In this document: positions 1 through 9,943 of the stretch, piece by piece
How positions within the stretch are numbered: position 1 is the stretch's first letter
How the letters are laid out: each line of letters starts with the position of its first letter
NCBI RefSeq assembly: GCF_001424755.1
Contig: NZ_LMRF01000002.1
Span: forward strand, 137,556 to 201,555
Length of the DNA: 64,000 nucleotides
Origin: Marmoricola sp. Leaf446
GTDB taxonomy: Bacteria; Actinomycetota; Actinomycetes; Propionibacteriales; Nocardioidaceae
Reading direction: 5' to 3'
The notes under the pieces: model-generated
The model's database searches: none
What the model saw: only the letters and a program-made list of their open reading frames with translations
Told to the model about the DNA's origin: nothing
Made by a program: the position numbers and the translations under genes

Positions 1-4
1 CACC

Positions 5-1561
5 GTGGGCACGACGTCGGCGGTCTTCCTGGCCACCGACGTCCCGCCGGTGGTGTTCGTGGTGATGCCGATGTTCGCCTGGCACGCCTACCGCGGCTCG
101 CTGCGCGGCGCGACGGTGCTGCTCACGGTGGTGGCCGCGATCGGCACCGCCGTCACCGAGCTGGGGCACGGCCCGATCTGGTCGCTGGGCCCGCGCTACG
201 ACCTCGCACCCGAGCTGGTCGACGGGGTGCTGCAGCTGTTCGTCATCGACTGCGCGCTGATCCTCCTCCCGCTGTCCGCGATGGTCACCCAGCAGCGCGC
301 CGCGGCCGCCCGGGCGCGCGCGGAGCGGCAGACCCTCGAGCGGGTCGTCTACTCCGCGGCCGGCACCGCTATCGTGGCGACCGACCGCGCCGGGCTGATC
401 ACGGTGTTCAACCCGCAGGCCGAGGAGGTCTTCGGCCGCCCCGGCGCCGAGGCCATCGGCCGACCCGCCGACCTGCTGTGGTCCACGACCGAGCTGCGCC
501 AGCAGGCCCGGGACCTCGGCACCGACGCCGACGTCCCGAGCCTGTGCCGCGCCGCGGTCGCCTCGGGGGAGCTCGACCGGCTCTGGCACCTCGGGGCCGG
601 CGAGGAGGCCCGGGTGCTGCGGATGATCGTCTCCCCGCTGCCAGACGCCGACGGCGCCGAGACGGGCTACCTGATGACCGCCGAGGACGTCACCGAGCGC
701 GAGGCGGCGCAGCGGGTGCTGGTGCAGACCCTGGAGCACCAGCGCGTGGCCGTCGCCCGGCTGCAGGAGCTGGAGCGGGTCAAGGGCGACTTCGTATCCA
801 CCGTCAGCCACGAGCTGCGGACGCCGATCACCAGCATCATCGGCTACACCGAGGTCCTCGAGGACGGCATGGTCGGTGAGCTGAGCGAGGCCCAGCTCGA
901 CATCGTCGACCGGGTCGACCGCAACGGCCGGCGGCTGCTGCTGCTGGTCGAGGACCTGCTGACGCTCTCCCAGATCGAGACCTCGCGGCTGGAGATCCAG
1001 CCCGAGCCGATCGACCTGCGCGAGGTGCTGCGCGGTGCCCACGACGCGATCTCGGCCACCGTCGGGCAGCGGCTGCTCGACGTCACCCTCACGCTGCCGG
1101 CGGCGCCCGCGCGCCACGACGGCGACCCGCGCCAGCTCGAGCGGATGGTCACCAACCTGCTCACCAACGCGGTCAAGTTCACCCCCGACGGCGGGGAGGT
1201 CCGGATCGGGCTGCGCGCCGAGGGGGGCCAGAGCGTCATCACCGTGGCCGACACCGGCATCGGCATCCCCGAGGCCGAGCAGGAGCAGCTGTTCACCCGG
1301 TTCTTCCGGTCCAGCACCGCCACCGAGCAGGCCATCCCCGGCACCGGCCTGGGGCTCACCATCGCCCGTGCGATCGTCGCGCTGCACGGCGGGACGGTCA
1401 GCATCGCCTCCCGCGACGGGCACGGCACGACGGTGCGGGTGCAGCTGCCGCCCGGCGTGCCGACGGTGGTCGCGGAGCGCGCGCCCGACGTGGCCGCGGG
1501 CGACGTGCCGACCCTCGTCGTGGCACCCGAGCCCGGCGGCGTCGGGACCAGCGTCGCCTGA
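5..1561 (+). CDS. Membrane-bound PAS sensor histidine kinase (5' end probably outside window)
   Basis: Sensor kinase that should autophosphorylate a histidine and pass the phosphate to a response regulator; no regulator gene is visible here. The first ~95 residues hold two or more hydrophobic segments resembling the end of a MASE1-type sensor. A PAS domain spans about 110-235. The HisKA box (SHELRTP) puts the phospho-acceptor at about His269. HATPase motifs follow: NLLTNAVKF (N box), VADTGIGIP (G1) and GTGLGLTIA (G2). The reading frame is open to the window edge and MASE1 proteins usually have more membrane helices, so GTG at 5 is probably internal and the gene incomplete. The input signal cannot be inferred. 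Confidence 0.85.
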   Translation: MGTTSAVFLATDVPPVVFVVMPMFAWHAYRGSLRGATVLLTVVAAIGTAVTELGHGPIWSLGPRYDLAPELVDGVLQLFVIDCALILLPLSAMVTQQRAAAARARAERQTLERVVYSAAGTAIVATDRAGLITVFNPQAEEVFGRPGAEAIGRPADLLWSTTELRQQARDLGTDADVPSLCRAAVASGELDRLWHLGAGEEARVLRMIVSPLPDADGAETGYLMTAEDVTEREAAQRVLVQTLEHQRVAVARLQELERVKGDFVSTVSHELRTPITSIIGYTEVLEDGMVGELSEAQLDIVDRVDRNGRRLLLLVEDLLTLSQIETSRLEIQPEPIDLREVLRGAHDAISATVGQRLLDVTLTLPAAPARHDGDPRQLERMVTNLLTNAVKFTPDGGEVRIGLRAEGGQSVITVADTGIGIPEAEQEQLFTRFFRSSTATEQAIPGTGLGLTIARAIVALHGGTVSIASRDGHGTTVRVQLPPGVPTVVAERAPDVAAGDVPTLVVAPEPGGVGTSVA

Positions 1562-1570
1562 GGCCGGCGG

Positions 1571-2212
1571 CTACTGCGCCAGGCCGTAGAGCCGGTCGCC
1601 GGCATCTCCCAGGCCCGGCACGATGTAGCCGCGCTCGTCCAGCTTCTCGTCCTGCGCGGCGGTCACCACGGTGACCGGCACGTCGACGCCCGCGAGACCG
1701 CGCTCGAGGTTGGCCACGCCCTCGGGGGCGACCAGCAGGCAGATGCAGGTGATGTGGTCCGCGCCGCGGTCGGTGAGGAAGCGGATCGCGGCGGCGAGGG
1801 TGCCGCCGGTGGCCAGCATCGGGTCGAGCACGTAGCACTGGCGGCCGCTCAGGTCGACGGGCAGCCGTTCGGCGTACGTCGAGGCCTCGAGCGTCTCCTC
1901 GTTGCGCACCATGCCCAGGAACCCGACCTCGGCCGTGGGCACCAGCCGCATCATGCCCTCGAGCATGCCGAGGCCGGCGCGCAGGATCGGCACCACCAGC
2001 GGACGCGGCCGGCTGAGCACGACGCCCTCGGTCGGGCCGACCGGGGTGGTGATGTGGGACGGCTCGACGCGGACGTCGCGGGTGGCCTCGTAGGCGAGCA
2101 GCGTCACCAGCTCCTCGGTGAGCCGCCGGAACTCCGGGGAGGCGGTGTCCTGGTCGCGGAGCGTGGTCAGCTTGTGGGAGACCAGCGGGTGGTCCACGAC
2201 GTGCAGGCGCAT
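1571..2212 (-). CDS. upp: Uracil phosphoribosyltransferase
   Basis: Pyrimidine salvage enzyme converting uracil and PRPP to UMP in the cytosol. The 213-residue product has the normal family length. The PRPP-binding loop is seen as [11 protein letters not shown] (about 128-138), and the C-terminal [15 protein letters not shown] segment is the uracil-binding region typical of Upp. The ATG at 2212 gives the usual N-terminus; the frame continues upstream only as out-of-family sequence. It is divergent from the TadA-associated gene, so the ~80-bp interval at 2213-2293 should hold both promoters. Confidence 0.97.
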   Translation of the reverse strand: MRLHVVDHPLVSHKLTTLRDQDTASPEFRRLTEELVTLLAYEATRDVRVEPSHITTPVGPTEGVVLSRPRPLVVPILRAGLGMLEGMMRLVPTAEVGFLGMVRNEETLEASTYAERLPVDLSGRQCYVLDPMLATGGTLAAAIRFLTDRGADHITCICLLVAPEGVANLERGLAGVDVPVTVVTAAQDEKLDERGYIVPGLGDAGDRLYGLAQ

Positions 2213-2293
2213 GGCGTCACCGTAGTCGCATCTCGGTGGTCCACCCCCGGCCGCGTCTGACACCATCACGGGTGGAGCGGGAGGCGGTGTCCC

Positions 2294-2827
2294 ATGTCGG
2301 GGACCAGTGACGCAGCGAACGGTGCCGGGGACGGCCGGCCGGACGAGGTCGACGAGGTCGACGTCGCCGTCCTGGCCTACCGCGACGAGGGCGACTGGGT
2401 CGTCGACGAGCTCCCCGACGACGCGCTGGTGAGCGTCGCGGCGCTGGTGGAGGAGCTGCAGCGCTGGACCGACGAGGACGGCAGCGACGGGGGTGCACTG
2501 GCGCTGGTCTCGGTGGCCGAGGACTTCGCCCTGCTGGTGCGGGTGCAGGGCGCCACGACCCGGGTGCTGCTCACCGACGCCAGCGCCGCCACCGAGTGGG
2601 CGCTCGCCCGGTCCGCGACCGAGCACCTCGGCATGCTGGTCGAGGACGACGACGAGACCGCTCCGGCCGGCGACCTCGGCATCGTGGCCGACCTGGGCAT
2701 GCCGGCCAGCGAGCTGGGCGAGCTGCTCGACGACGAGGAGCTCTTCCCCGAGGAGCTGCTCAGCGAGGTCGCCGACGCGGCGGGGTTCGGCGCGGACTTC
2801 GACGACCTGGTCGACCTGGACGACTGA
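2294..2827 (+). CDS. tRNA adenosine deaminase-associated protein
   Basis: Acidic 177-residue protein of the actinobacterial family that sits directly before tadA. Two halves are visible: an N-terminal part ([15 protein letters not shown]), and a C-terminal part with an unusually Asp/Glu-rich tail. Biochemical function is unknown; the name rests on conserved neighbourhood with tadA, which starts 4 bp after this stop codon. A GGGAGG-like ribosome site lies just before the ATG. The acidic tail could mimic nucleic acid or mediate protein contacts, which is speculation. Confidence 0.88.
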   Translation: MSGTSDAANGAGDGRPDEVDEVDVAVLAYRDEGDWVVDELPDDALVSVAALVEELQRWTDEDGSDGGALALVSVAEDFALLVRVQGATTRVLLTDASAATEWALARSATEHLGMLVEDDDETAPAGDLGIVADLGMPASELGELLDDEELFPEELLSEVADAAGFGADFDDLVDLDD

Positions 2828-2830
2828 CCC

Positions 2831-3292
2831 GTGCCGCCGACCGACCGCTGGGCGGGGCCGATGCGCGAGGCGCTCGCCCTGGCCGCCGAGGCCGCGGGGC
2901 GCGACGACGTGCCGGTGGGTGCCGTCGTGGTCGGTCCCGACGGCGAGGTCGTCGGCCGCGGCCACAACGTCCGTGAGCGGGACGCCGACCCGACCGGTCA
3001 CGCCGAGGTGGTGGCGCTGCGCGCGGCCGCGGCCGCCCGGGGCGAGTGGCGGCTCACCGGCTGCACCCTGGTGGTCACGCTGGAGCCCTGCACGATGTGT
3101 GCAGGGGCGGCCGTGCTGTCGCGGGTCGACCGGGTCGTGTTCGCGGCGTACGACGAGAAGGCGGGTGCGGTCGGATCGCTCTGGGACGTCGTACGGGACC
3201 GGCGGCTGAACCACCGGCCCGAGGTCGTGGCCGGCGTGCTGGCCGAGGAGTCGGCCCGGCTGCTCGACCGGTTCTTCGCCGGGCACCGCTGA
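2831..3292 (+). CDS. tadA: tRNA-specific adenosine(34) deaminase
   Basis: Deaminates A34 to inosine in tRNA-Arg(ACG), allowing wobble decoding of CGN codons. The 153-residue protein carries the cytidine/deoxycytidylate deaminase zinc motifs: HAE at 57-59, with Glu59 as proton shuttle, and PCTMC at 86-90. GTG at 2831 fits the 4-bp gap after the upstream TadA-associated gene and gives a standard N-terminus. The two genes very likely form one transcript. The tRNA-Ser gene begins 38 bp downstream. Confidence 0.96.
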   Translation: MPPTDRWAGPMREALALAAEAAGRDDVPVGAVVVGPDGEVVGRGHNVRERDADPTGHAEVVALRAAAAARGEWRLTGCTLVVTLEPCTMCAGAAVLSRVDRVVFAAYDEKAGAVGSLWDVVRDRRLNHRPEVVAGVLAEESARLLDRFFAGHR

Positions 3293-3330
3293 TTTCAGCC
3301 CCGCCCACCCCGTCCGGTAGCCTTCCCGGC

Positions 3331-3420
3331 GGTGGCGTGTCCGAGCGGCCTAAGGAGAACGCCTCGAAAGCGTTTGTTGGCGCAAGTCAACCGAGGGTTC
3401 AAATCCCTCCGCCACCGCCA
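3331..3420 (+). tRNA. tRNA-Ser(CGA)
   Basis: A 90-nt class II tRNA with encoded CCA. The acceptor stem pairs GGTGGCG with CGCCACC, the anticodon stem pairs AACGC with GCGTT, and the loop CTCGAAA presents anticodon CGA at 3365-3367, reading UCG. A long variable arm follows, and the T arm is GAGGG-TTCAAAT-CCCTC. Its 3' 24 bp (3398-3421) recur at 27051-27074, so it is the integration target of the neighbouring element. The integrated copy keeps an intact tRNA. Confidence 0.97.
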
Positions 3421-3421
3421 G
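3398..3421 (+). repeat. attL: 24-bp direct repeat in the tRNA-Ser 3' end
   Basis: The last 23 bases of the tRNA (T loop, acceptor strand and CCA) plus one following G are repeated exactly at 27051-27074. The bases outside differ (g before and acc after here; t before and tca after at the other copy), so the identity block is 24 bp. This is the usual signature of tyrosine-integrase recombination into a tRNA 3' end. Confidence 0.93.
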
Positions 3422-3424
3422 ACC

Positions 3425-3466
3425 AAACAGCCCCCGACCTGCGGAAACGCAGGTCGGGGGCTGTTT
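3425..3466 (+). terminator. Intrinsic terminator just inside attL
   Basis: A perfect 19-bp inverted repeat (arms 3425-3443 and 3448-3466) with a GAAA loop, ending in GTTTGTCTT. It lies 4 bp inside the element, immediately after the tRNA. It can terminate the tRNA transcript, or stop chromosomal transcription from entering the element. Confidence 0.85.
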
Positions 3467-3476
3467 GTCTTCCCTG

Positions 3477-3495
3477 TCGTGCCATCTACGTGCCA
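3477..3495 (+). repeat. Left-end arm-type repeat (CGTGCCA pair)
   Basis: Two direct copies of CGTGCCA with an 11-bp period (CGTGCCA-N4-CGTGCCA). The same unit occurs twice next to the integrase at 26867-26917. Presence at both ends of the element suggests integrase arm-binding or excisionase-binding sites. Confidence 0.7.
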
Positions 3496-3496
3496 G

Positions 3497-3883
3497 ACGC
3501 ACCCGGCGCACGGGGGCGGCACTGGTCAGTGGACCTCCAACCCGCAGTCTCCCGAGCGACTTCGAGATCGGCCTCCCGGGGGACTGGGGGACTGGGGGAA
3601 GGAGGGAGCGCTTCGGGTCACACGGGGCGTCGCTACGGGCCCGCCCGTGCAGTAGGCAGCTTCGGCGATACTGGCGTGCCTGCGCAGATATCTGAAGCGC
3701 TGCGGACGACTGCGCGATCGGCTCCTAGGGGGACTCGTGGGGAAACGGTCGGGAGGCGCGCAGGGCAGGCTCGTGGCCGTGTCTTCAGCGCGGACGTACG
3801 GCCGATTGTTCAACTCGGATCGTTCATGAGGCAAACTTCGCCCATGACTGGTCTCGCGGCGCTGACAGCGTGAGTCCTAAGCG
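3497..3883. other. Non-coding left end of the element
   Basis: No convincing gene. It contains a run of four G-tracts at 3578-3606, able in principle to form a G-quadruplex on the + strand. It must also hold the promoter of the helicase operon starting at 3884, but no clear -35/-10 pair or Shine-Dalgarno sequence could be assigned. Open frames across it have no recognisable protein content. Confidence 0.5.
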
Positions 3884-6800
3884 ATGAGCGATCGAGTCGA
3901 CTACTTCTTCGAGCGCGGACAACTTGTTCGCGTCGCGTTCGAAGGCGTTCCTGAGTTCGCAGTCGTCCGGTACGCGCTGCCTGGTGAAGAGCCGGGATCT
4001 TGGGACCTTATTTTGGTCGACGACAACGACCGCAGGCACGAGGTGAACCTGTCCGCCGGCGACATCCACACTGTGCGACCGGTCGTCAGCGACGGCCGCG
4101 CGGATTCCGGCCGCGTGCTTGCGGCGATGTGGACCAGGTGGATGGACGCCGCGGCAGCCAACGCCGAGACCAGCGCTATGGCCTCGACACCTTTGAAGCC
4201 GTATGCCCATCAGACCACCGCCGTCTACGGCGCGATGCTTCCGCAGCCGCTGCTTCGGTTCCTGCTTGCTGATGAACCCGGCACCGGAAAGACAATCATG
4301 GCCGGGCTCTACATCCGCGAGATGCAGCGGCTTGGGCTAATACGACGCGCACTTATCGTGTGTCCGGCCAACCTCGCCACAAAGTGGGTCGACGACTTTC
4401 AGCGCCTTCTGGGCGGTGGACTGCGCCAGCTGACATCCGCCACGGTTCGCGAGGACGCGCTGAACTCGAACGACCTGTGGGTCGTCTCCCTCGAGCTCGC
4501 CGCGGTGAACCCCGCGGTGCAGGAAGCTATCCGGCCAGACAAGGCTGGCTGGGACCTGGTCGTGTTCGATGAGGCTCACCGACTCACACCCACCGCGGCC
4601 GGCTTCCACCAAGTCGGGCGACTGCTGGCGAAGAACACGCCAAGGGTGCTGCTCATGACCGCGACCCCGCACAGGGGCAAGGAATGGCTGTTCCGCCACC
4701 TGCTCCACCTGGTGGATCCCGCGATCTACCCGGACCCGGGCAACGACGCGAATGTCCCACTCAACGCTTTGCGCCCGGGACCGATCCACTTCCTGCGCCG
4801 CATGAAGGAAGACCTTGTCGACTACGACGGCAAGACGCGACTTTTCAAGGGCCGCACCGCCCATAATCACAACGTCCCCCTCTCGGCCACCGAGTACGGC
4901 TACTACCAGGCGGCGCTCGACATGGTCGACCGCTACTTCCCACCGATCGCGCAGCCGTTGGCACGAATGGTGTACGGCAAACGGGCCGCATCGACTTTGC
5001 ACGCGCTGGCCGAGACCCTGAAGCGTCGTCAGCGCCACATGGGTGAGATGAGCGAGGCCGAGGCCGCGCTCATCGCCGAGCAGGACGGACAGGGCGACGA
5101 GACCGAGGTCGAGGAGGCCAAGGTCATCCACACTGGCTCAACGTCGACCAAGGCCGAGCGTGCCGCGATAAGGGTCTTGGTTGAGCAGATCGACACCACC
5201 CTTGCCACTCCCAGCTGGCAACCCTCGAAGTGGAGTCGGCTGGTTGATGACTGTCTGACCAAGAACGGCATCCAACCTGACAACTATGAGCAGGCGGTGA
5301 TCTTCACCGAGTACGCCGATTCGGCCGAATGGATCGCCCGCCGCCTTGGGGCGGAGGGCTACACCGCCAAGATCTACTCCGGGCGCCAGAGCAAGCCCGA
5401 TCGCGACGAGGTCCGCAAGGCCTTCATGCGCGGCGAATTCCAAATTATCGTGACTACTGACGCAGGGAACGAAGGCATCGACCTCCAGGCCGCCCACGTC
5501 CTAGTCAACTACGACATCCCTTGGTCGCTGGTCCGCCTCGAGCAGCGGATGGGCCGCATCCACCGCGTCGGCCAGACCCGGGATGTCTTCCTGTACAACC
5601 TGGTAGCCACCGACACACGTGAGGGCGACACTCTCTTCCGGCTGCTAGACAACTTCGTGACCGCAGCCAACGAGCTGCGCGGCCAGATGTTTGACAGCCT
5701 CTCTGCGGTTGCTGAGATCACCGGCGTCGACTACGACAAGTGGCTCTCTGACCTGTACGGCAACGACGAGGTCCGCAAACAGCAGGCCGTCGACGCAGCC
5801 CGTGCGGTCCGGTCTCATGAACTAGCCCGAGTCGCCCGGCAGGTCCGTGACAACGAACGCCGGCTGGCAAGCCAGGTCGACGCCGTAGCCGCTCTGACTC
5901 TTCTGCAGCGCGACTTGTTCGCACGGATCAACCCCGCCATCGTCGAGGCCTACCTCGACCGGCTCGCAGGAGCTGGCGTCGTCCAGTCTTACCCCACCGC
6001 AGCCGGCCCAGGATTTCGACGCATCTCACTCCCCGCAGGAAGGCGACTGCCCAACAGCCTCGGAGGCGGAAACTTCGTCCACATCGCCACCAGCGGTGAG
6101 GCCTTACGCCAGGCAGAGGCGAGCATCGACGTCGGCGACACGACCACACTCGGCCCAGGCGAGGAAGGTTTCACTGACCTCATCGAACTGGCCAATCAGA
6201 CCCTCGCCGAGGACTTGCATCAGTCCGGTGCGGCCGCCGACCCAACGAGCCTCACGCCGTACGACCTATACGCCTACGAGGCGACCATGACCGAGAGCGA
6301 CGGTAAGCGCGCGAGTGTCTGGGCCACTTTGATCAAGGTCGACGACAGCGGCAATGCTCGCGCGGTGCGTTGGGAGACGCTGGCCAACCTGGTCCCCACC
6401 ACTCAGCACGGCACCTTCGCCCATCCGGCGCGAGAAGGCCGCGCGCTCGAGGCGGCTCACGAGGTCGCGGCAGCCACGGTGGCTGAGCACCGGCAGGTTC
6501 GCTCTGACTGGTTCGCCCAAGCCCGCCGCGACCTCACGAACCTCCCGCTCAACCTCACCGAATCTATCGAAGACCGCGACACCCGCGTCGACATGCGGCG
6601 ACGTCTCAAGCAGCAGACGGAAGAGCGGCTCCAGGAGCTGCAGCGCCTCGTCGACGTTCAGCTCACCAGGCCAAATTTGATCGGTCGCATCCGTGTCATC
6701 GCCGCCGCCGACGTCCACGTCAGGGAAGAGATCGACGCGGAGTTCGTTTCCATGCGCCACACCCAGCAGCTTCTCGAGGGTGACGGCTGGGTCGTCGAAG

Positions 6801-7114
6801 ACGTCCACAGCGAGGGCCGCGGGTACGACCTCGAGGCACGCCGCAACAGCCAGGTTCGTCACATCGAGGTGAAGGGCGTAACCGGCAGCGCCGCTAGCGA
6901 CGGCATCCGGATGACCGGCAACGAGGTCCTCATCGCAACTCAGCACCGTATGGAGTATTGGCTCTATGTCATCGACCATTGTGCCGACGGCAAGGGCCGC
7001 TGCTTTGGCGCCTACGCGGACCCCGCCACGCTCTTTTCCAGTGACATGACGGGCGACGCGATCTTCCGTGTGCCAGGTAGTAGCCTTAAAAACGCCCCCG
7101 GAAGTAACGCATGA
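3884..7114 (+). CDS. SNF2-family helicase with C-terminal DUF3883 domain
   Basis: Predicted DNA-translocating ATPase of a defence operon. In this 1076-residue protein, motif I (DEPGTGKT) is near 129-136, DEAH near 228-231, motif III (MTATPHRG) near 258, and the C-terminal helicase block ends in the arginine-finger motif QRMGRIHRVGQ near 554. The last ~130 residues form a DUF3883-like domain with the nuclease-fold signature IEVKGV near 994; whether it cuts DNA is unknown. The stop overlaps the next gene's start (ATGA), indicating translational coupling. DISARM DrmD is a related SNF2 protein, but DrmA and DrmB are absent here. Confidence 0.85.
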   Translation: MSDRVDYFFERGQLVRVAFEGVPEFAVVRYALPGEEPGSWDLILVDDNDRRHEVNLSAGDIHTVRPVVSDGRADSGRVLAAMWTRWMDAAAANAETSAMASTPLKPYAHQTTAVYGAMLPQPLLRFLLADEPGTGKTIMAGLYIREMQRLGLIRRALIVCPANLATKWVDDFQRLLGGGLRQLTSATVREDALNSNDLWVVSLELAAVNPAVQEAIRPDKAGWDLVVFDEAHRLTPTAAGFHQVGRLLAKNTPRVLLMTATPHRGKEWLFRHLLHLVDPAIYPDPGNDANVPLNALRPGPIHFLRRMKEDLVDYDGKTRLFKGRTAHNHNVPLSATEYGYYQAALDMVDRYFPPIAQPLARMVYGKRAASTLHALAETLKRRQRHMGEMSEAEAALIAEQDGQGDETEVEEAKVIHTGSTSTKAERAAIRVLVEQIDTTLATPSWQPSKWSRLVDDCLTKNGIQPDNYEQAVIFTEYADSAEWIARRLGAEGYTAKIYSGRQSKPDRDEVRKAFMRGEFQIIVTTDAGNEGIDLQAAHVLVNYDIPWSLVRLEQRMGRIHRVGQTRDVFLYNLVATDTREGDTLFRLLDNFVTAANELRGQMFDSLSAVAEITGVDYDKWLSDLYGNDEVRKQQAVDAARAVRSHELARVARQVRDNERRLASQVDAVAALTLLQRDLFARINPAIVEAYLDRLAGAGVVQSYPTAAGPGFRRISLPAGRRLPNSLGGGNFVHIATSGEALRQAEASIDVGDTTTLGPGEEGFTDLIELANQTLAEDLHQSGAAADPTSLTPYDLYAYEATMTESDGKRASVWATLIKVDDSGNARAVRWETLANLVPTTQHGTFAHPAREGRALEAAHEVAAATVAEHRQVRSDWFAQARRDLTNLPLNLTESIEDRDTRVDMRRRLKQQTEERLQELQRLVDVQLTRPNLIGRIRVIAAADVHVREEIDAEFVSMRHTQQLLEGDGWVVEDVHSEGRGYDLEARRNSQVRHIEVKGVTGSAASDGIRMTGNEVLIATQHRMEYWLYVIDHCADGKGRCFGAYADPATLFSSDMTGDAIFRVPGSSLKNAPGSNA

Positions 7115-9873
7115 CCCGCATGATTGAGCGCTGGTTCCCTTGTTCCCAAGTGAGCCAACAAAGCGCCAAAGGGTGGGGTTCTGGGGTCGCTGAGGCTGCA
7201 CTGTTCACGTGGTTCGCCAAGCGCCCAACAGCGCAGGCAAAGGCCGCCATTATCTGCAGCCTCCTGCCATGGCCCGATGAGGAGTCAGACCAGGTGCGGC
7301 TCCAGAACCTAGTCGCAGAAGCGATGAAGGGTCGATATGCCGCCTGGGATGCGCTGCGCGCCGAAATCCTAAAGACTCATCCCGGAGGAGTCTCTGTGCT
7401 GGACCCATTCAGCGGCCGGGGAATGATCCCGCTGGAGGCGGCTCGGCTAGGGTTACAGGCCCATGCGATCGACTACAGCCCCGTTGCAATTATCGGGTCC
7501 GAGTTGCTTTCTGACTACATATTCCGTGACTGGTCTGGGGAGCCTCCCCTCTCCTTTGCGAGCACTGAGATAAACGATCAGCTAGACAATACAGTCCCGC
7601 GCCTGCAGTTGGACGTTGCCCGGTTCCTCCGCGAGGTTGGAACCAGGTTTTCGGAGGAAATGGACGAGTTCTATCCCAAGATCAGCAGCGAGTATCCCTG
7701 GGCGTATTTGTGGGCCGTTTCGTTGCCGTGCGTTGAGTGTGGCTACCGTTATCCGTTGTATGGCAACAATGTGCTGCAGCCTGGCTATTGGCGGGGGAGT
7801 GAGCGCAAGGGGGACCGGCGCCTTGACCCGGGGCAATCTTTTTCGATAGAAGCCGACCGTGCCTCGGGCACGTATTCGATCCGCATCCATGATGGCGAGG
7901 CTCGGCAGGCACCGACGCTGTCGCGAGTTGCAGGGCACGGGAAAGCCGCAGTATGCCCATTTTGCGGGCATGTGAGCGACCTAGCCGCGTGTCGAGCTCA
8001 GGCGAATGATGGTCAGGGACGTGATGAACTGCTCCTGGTGGCGGAGCACGACAAGACCCGAGGAAAGGTCTTCCGAGTCGTGACGAACGTCGAATTGGAA
8101 GCGATCGCGGCTGCACGCGACGCCTTGCACAAAGAGAAAGCGTTCGGCAGTTTCCTGCCCGCGGTGCCCAACGAACAGATTGCACCCGGAAACAATAATA
8201 TAATAGGGCCTTCGATCTATGGGGCTAGGACCTACGGTGACCTGTGCAATTCCCGCCAGACTCTGTCCTTCGTGCGCTTGTGTCGTATCCACAACGAGAT
8301 CTACCATGAACTTCTCTTGGCCGGGTTCTCCCATGACTACGCGGCGGCCCTATGTAGTTTTGGGGCAGCTGCAATGGGCCGGAAGATCATGCGATCGACG
8401 CGTGGCGCGCAGTTGCAGGTATATAAGGACGGCAGGCCGACCGGGATCAACAACATTTGGTTAAACGAGACCAGTCTGAGCTTCTCGTTCGACTATGCCG
8501 AGGTCGGTCTAGCCCACGGCGCGGGATCATGGAGTGAGGTGGCTTCGCGAACCGTAAAAGCGCTTGCCAATCTGCTCGAGGGCGCGAGCCGCGGAAGATC
8601 TGTAAATGTGTCTCGGGGAAGCGCCACGGCGCTGCCGATGAGGGACCAGAGCCTCACCGCAGTCGTAACGGACCCGCCGTACGATGAAATGATCCCGTAT
8701 GCGGATGCCTCTGACCTGTATTTCGTTTGGATGCGGCGAGCGCTTTACGCTGCAAAACCGGCGATGGCGGTCAGCGCTGATCCATACGGTGCGCAAGAGA
8801 AGCAGGAAGAGATCATTGTCAAGCGTGTGCGAGGGCTAACGAAGCAGACTGAATTTGTGGAGCACCGAACTCGCGAGCATTACGACGCGCGTCTAACGCT
8901 CGCTTTCAGCGAGATGCGACGGGTCGTCCAGGGGGATGGCGTCGTCACGATCGTATTTGGGCATGGCGAGCCCGAAGTTTGGCAGCGGCTACTGGGGTCA
9001 ATCGAAAGCGCTGGGCTTGTGATGACCGGCTCATGGCCAGCCAATACGGAGGCAGGTGGGCAGCAGGGAAAGGCGAACATTGAGACCACGCTGACGATGG
9101 CTTGTCGACCAGCACCTGCCGGGCGGCCCTCTGGGCGTAAGGGTGCGGTTGAGGCAGAAATCAAGAGCGTGATCGAGGAACGTTATCCGGACTGGGAGCG
9201 CTGGGGGCTAGCTCCAGCGGACATGCTCATGGCAGCGGCAGGTCCCGCCATGGAGGCTGTCGGACGCTACAGCGAGGTGCTCGACGCAAAGGGCGAGCGT
9301 GTTGACATTGCGACTTTCCTGCCGCTCGCTAGAGCTGCCGTTCAGGACGCGATGGCCGTCGAGATCAACCATCAGCCGCTTGAGACCTTCGATGCGCGGA
9401 CCCGGTTTGCCCTTTGGTGGGTTCGCTTATATGGCCGTCAGGTCCAAGCAAAATCGGAACTGCGTTGGCAGGCTCTCGCCTCATCACTTGATCTCGACGC
9501 CGTGCGTGACCTAGTTCCCGACGCGGATAAGGGGGTTCGGTTCATGTACGCAAGCAAATTTCAGGGCAAGCTGACGGCCGAGTCGGCAGTTATCGACGTG
9601 GCGCTAGCCCTCGCGGCTGCGTCGGAAGACGGCCTCGAGTCCATGGGAGAGGTAATGGTCGCTGCCAAGCGCCATCCTGAGGACTCATATCTTTGGGCTG
9701 CAATCCAGTTCCTTGCTGACAGGTTGCCTGACAACGATCCCGATTCCGTTTCCTATACCAGGGTGCTGCGAACGAGGACGGGGATAAGCAACGCCGCAGA
9801 GACAGTGGCTGCAACCAACTTCCAGACATCCCGCGAGCAGCGCGAGGATGATTTGCAGTTGAGGTTGCTTTGA
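7111..9873 (+). CDS. DUF1156 adenine-specific DNA methyltransferase-like protein
   Basis: Second gene of the defence operon, 920 residues. A class I methyltransferase core is visible: motif I (LDPFSGRG, about 96-104) and motif IV DPPY (about 521-525), the latter typical of N6-adenine or N4-cytosine methylases. Between them lie zinc-ribbon cysteine pairs (CVEC near 207, CPFC near 281). This layout matches the COG1743/DUF1156 family, members of which are labelled anti-phage-associated in current family collections (recalled, not searched). Codon use is markedly less GC-biased than in the flanking genes. It probably marks self DNA or modifies targets for the helicase and ATPase. Confidence 0.85.
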   Translation: MTRMIERWFPCSQVSQQSAKGWGSGVAEAALFTWFAKRPTAQAKAAIICSLLPWPDEESDQVRLQNLVAEAMKGRYAAWDALRAEILKTHPGGVSVLDPFSGRGMIPLEAARLGLQAHAIDYSPVAIIGSELLSDYIFRDWSGEPPLSFASTEINDQLDNTVPRLQLDVARFLREVGTRFSEEMDEFYPKISSEYPWAYLWAVSLPCVECGYRYPLYGNNVLQPGYWRGSERKGDRRLDPGQSFSIEADRASGTYSIRIHDGEARQAPTLSRVAGHGKAAVCPFCGHVSDLAACRAQANDGQGRDELLLVAEHDKTRGKVFRVVTNVELEAIAAARDALHKEKAFGSFLPAVPNEQIAPGNNNIIGPSIYGARTYGDLCNSRQTLSFVRLCRIHNEIYHELLLAGFSHDYAAALCSFGAAAMGRKIMRSTRGAQLQVYKDGRPTGINNIWLNETSLSFSFDYAEVGLAHGAGSWSEVASRTVKALANLLEGASRGRSVNVSRGSATALPMRDQSLTAVVTDPPYDEMIPYADASDLYFVWMRRALYAAKPAMAVSADPYGAQEKQEEIIVKRVRGLTKQTEFVEHRTREHYDARLTLAFSEMRRVVQGDGVVTIVFGHGEPEVWQRLLGSIESAGLVMTGSWPANTEAGGQQGKANIETTLTMACRPAPAGRPSGRKGAVEAEIKSVIEERYPDWERWGLAPADMLMAAAGPAMEAVGRYSEVLDAKGERVDIATFLPLARAAVQDAMAVEINHQPLETFDARTRFALWWVRLYGRQVQAKSELRWQALASSLDLDAVRDLVPDADKGVRFMYASKFQGKLTAESAVIDVALALAAASEDGLESMGEVMVAAKRHPEDSYLWAAIQFLADRLPDNDPDSVSYTRVLRTRTGISNAAETVAATNFQTSREQREDDLQLRLL

Positions 9874-9943
9874 GCCAATCGATCGCATTCGCAGTTCGAA
9901 GCCCCCAAGGTTGGCAGCACCTCAACGTTCCAGGAGGACGGCA

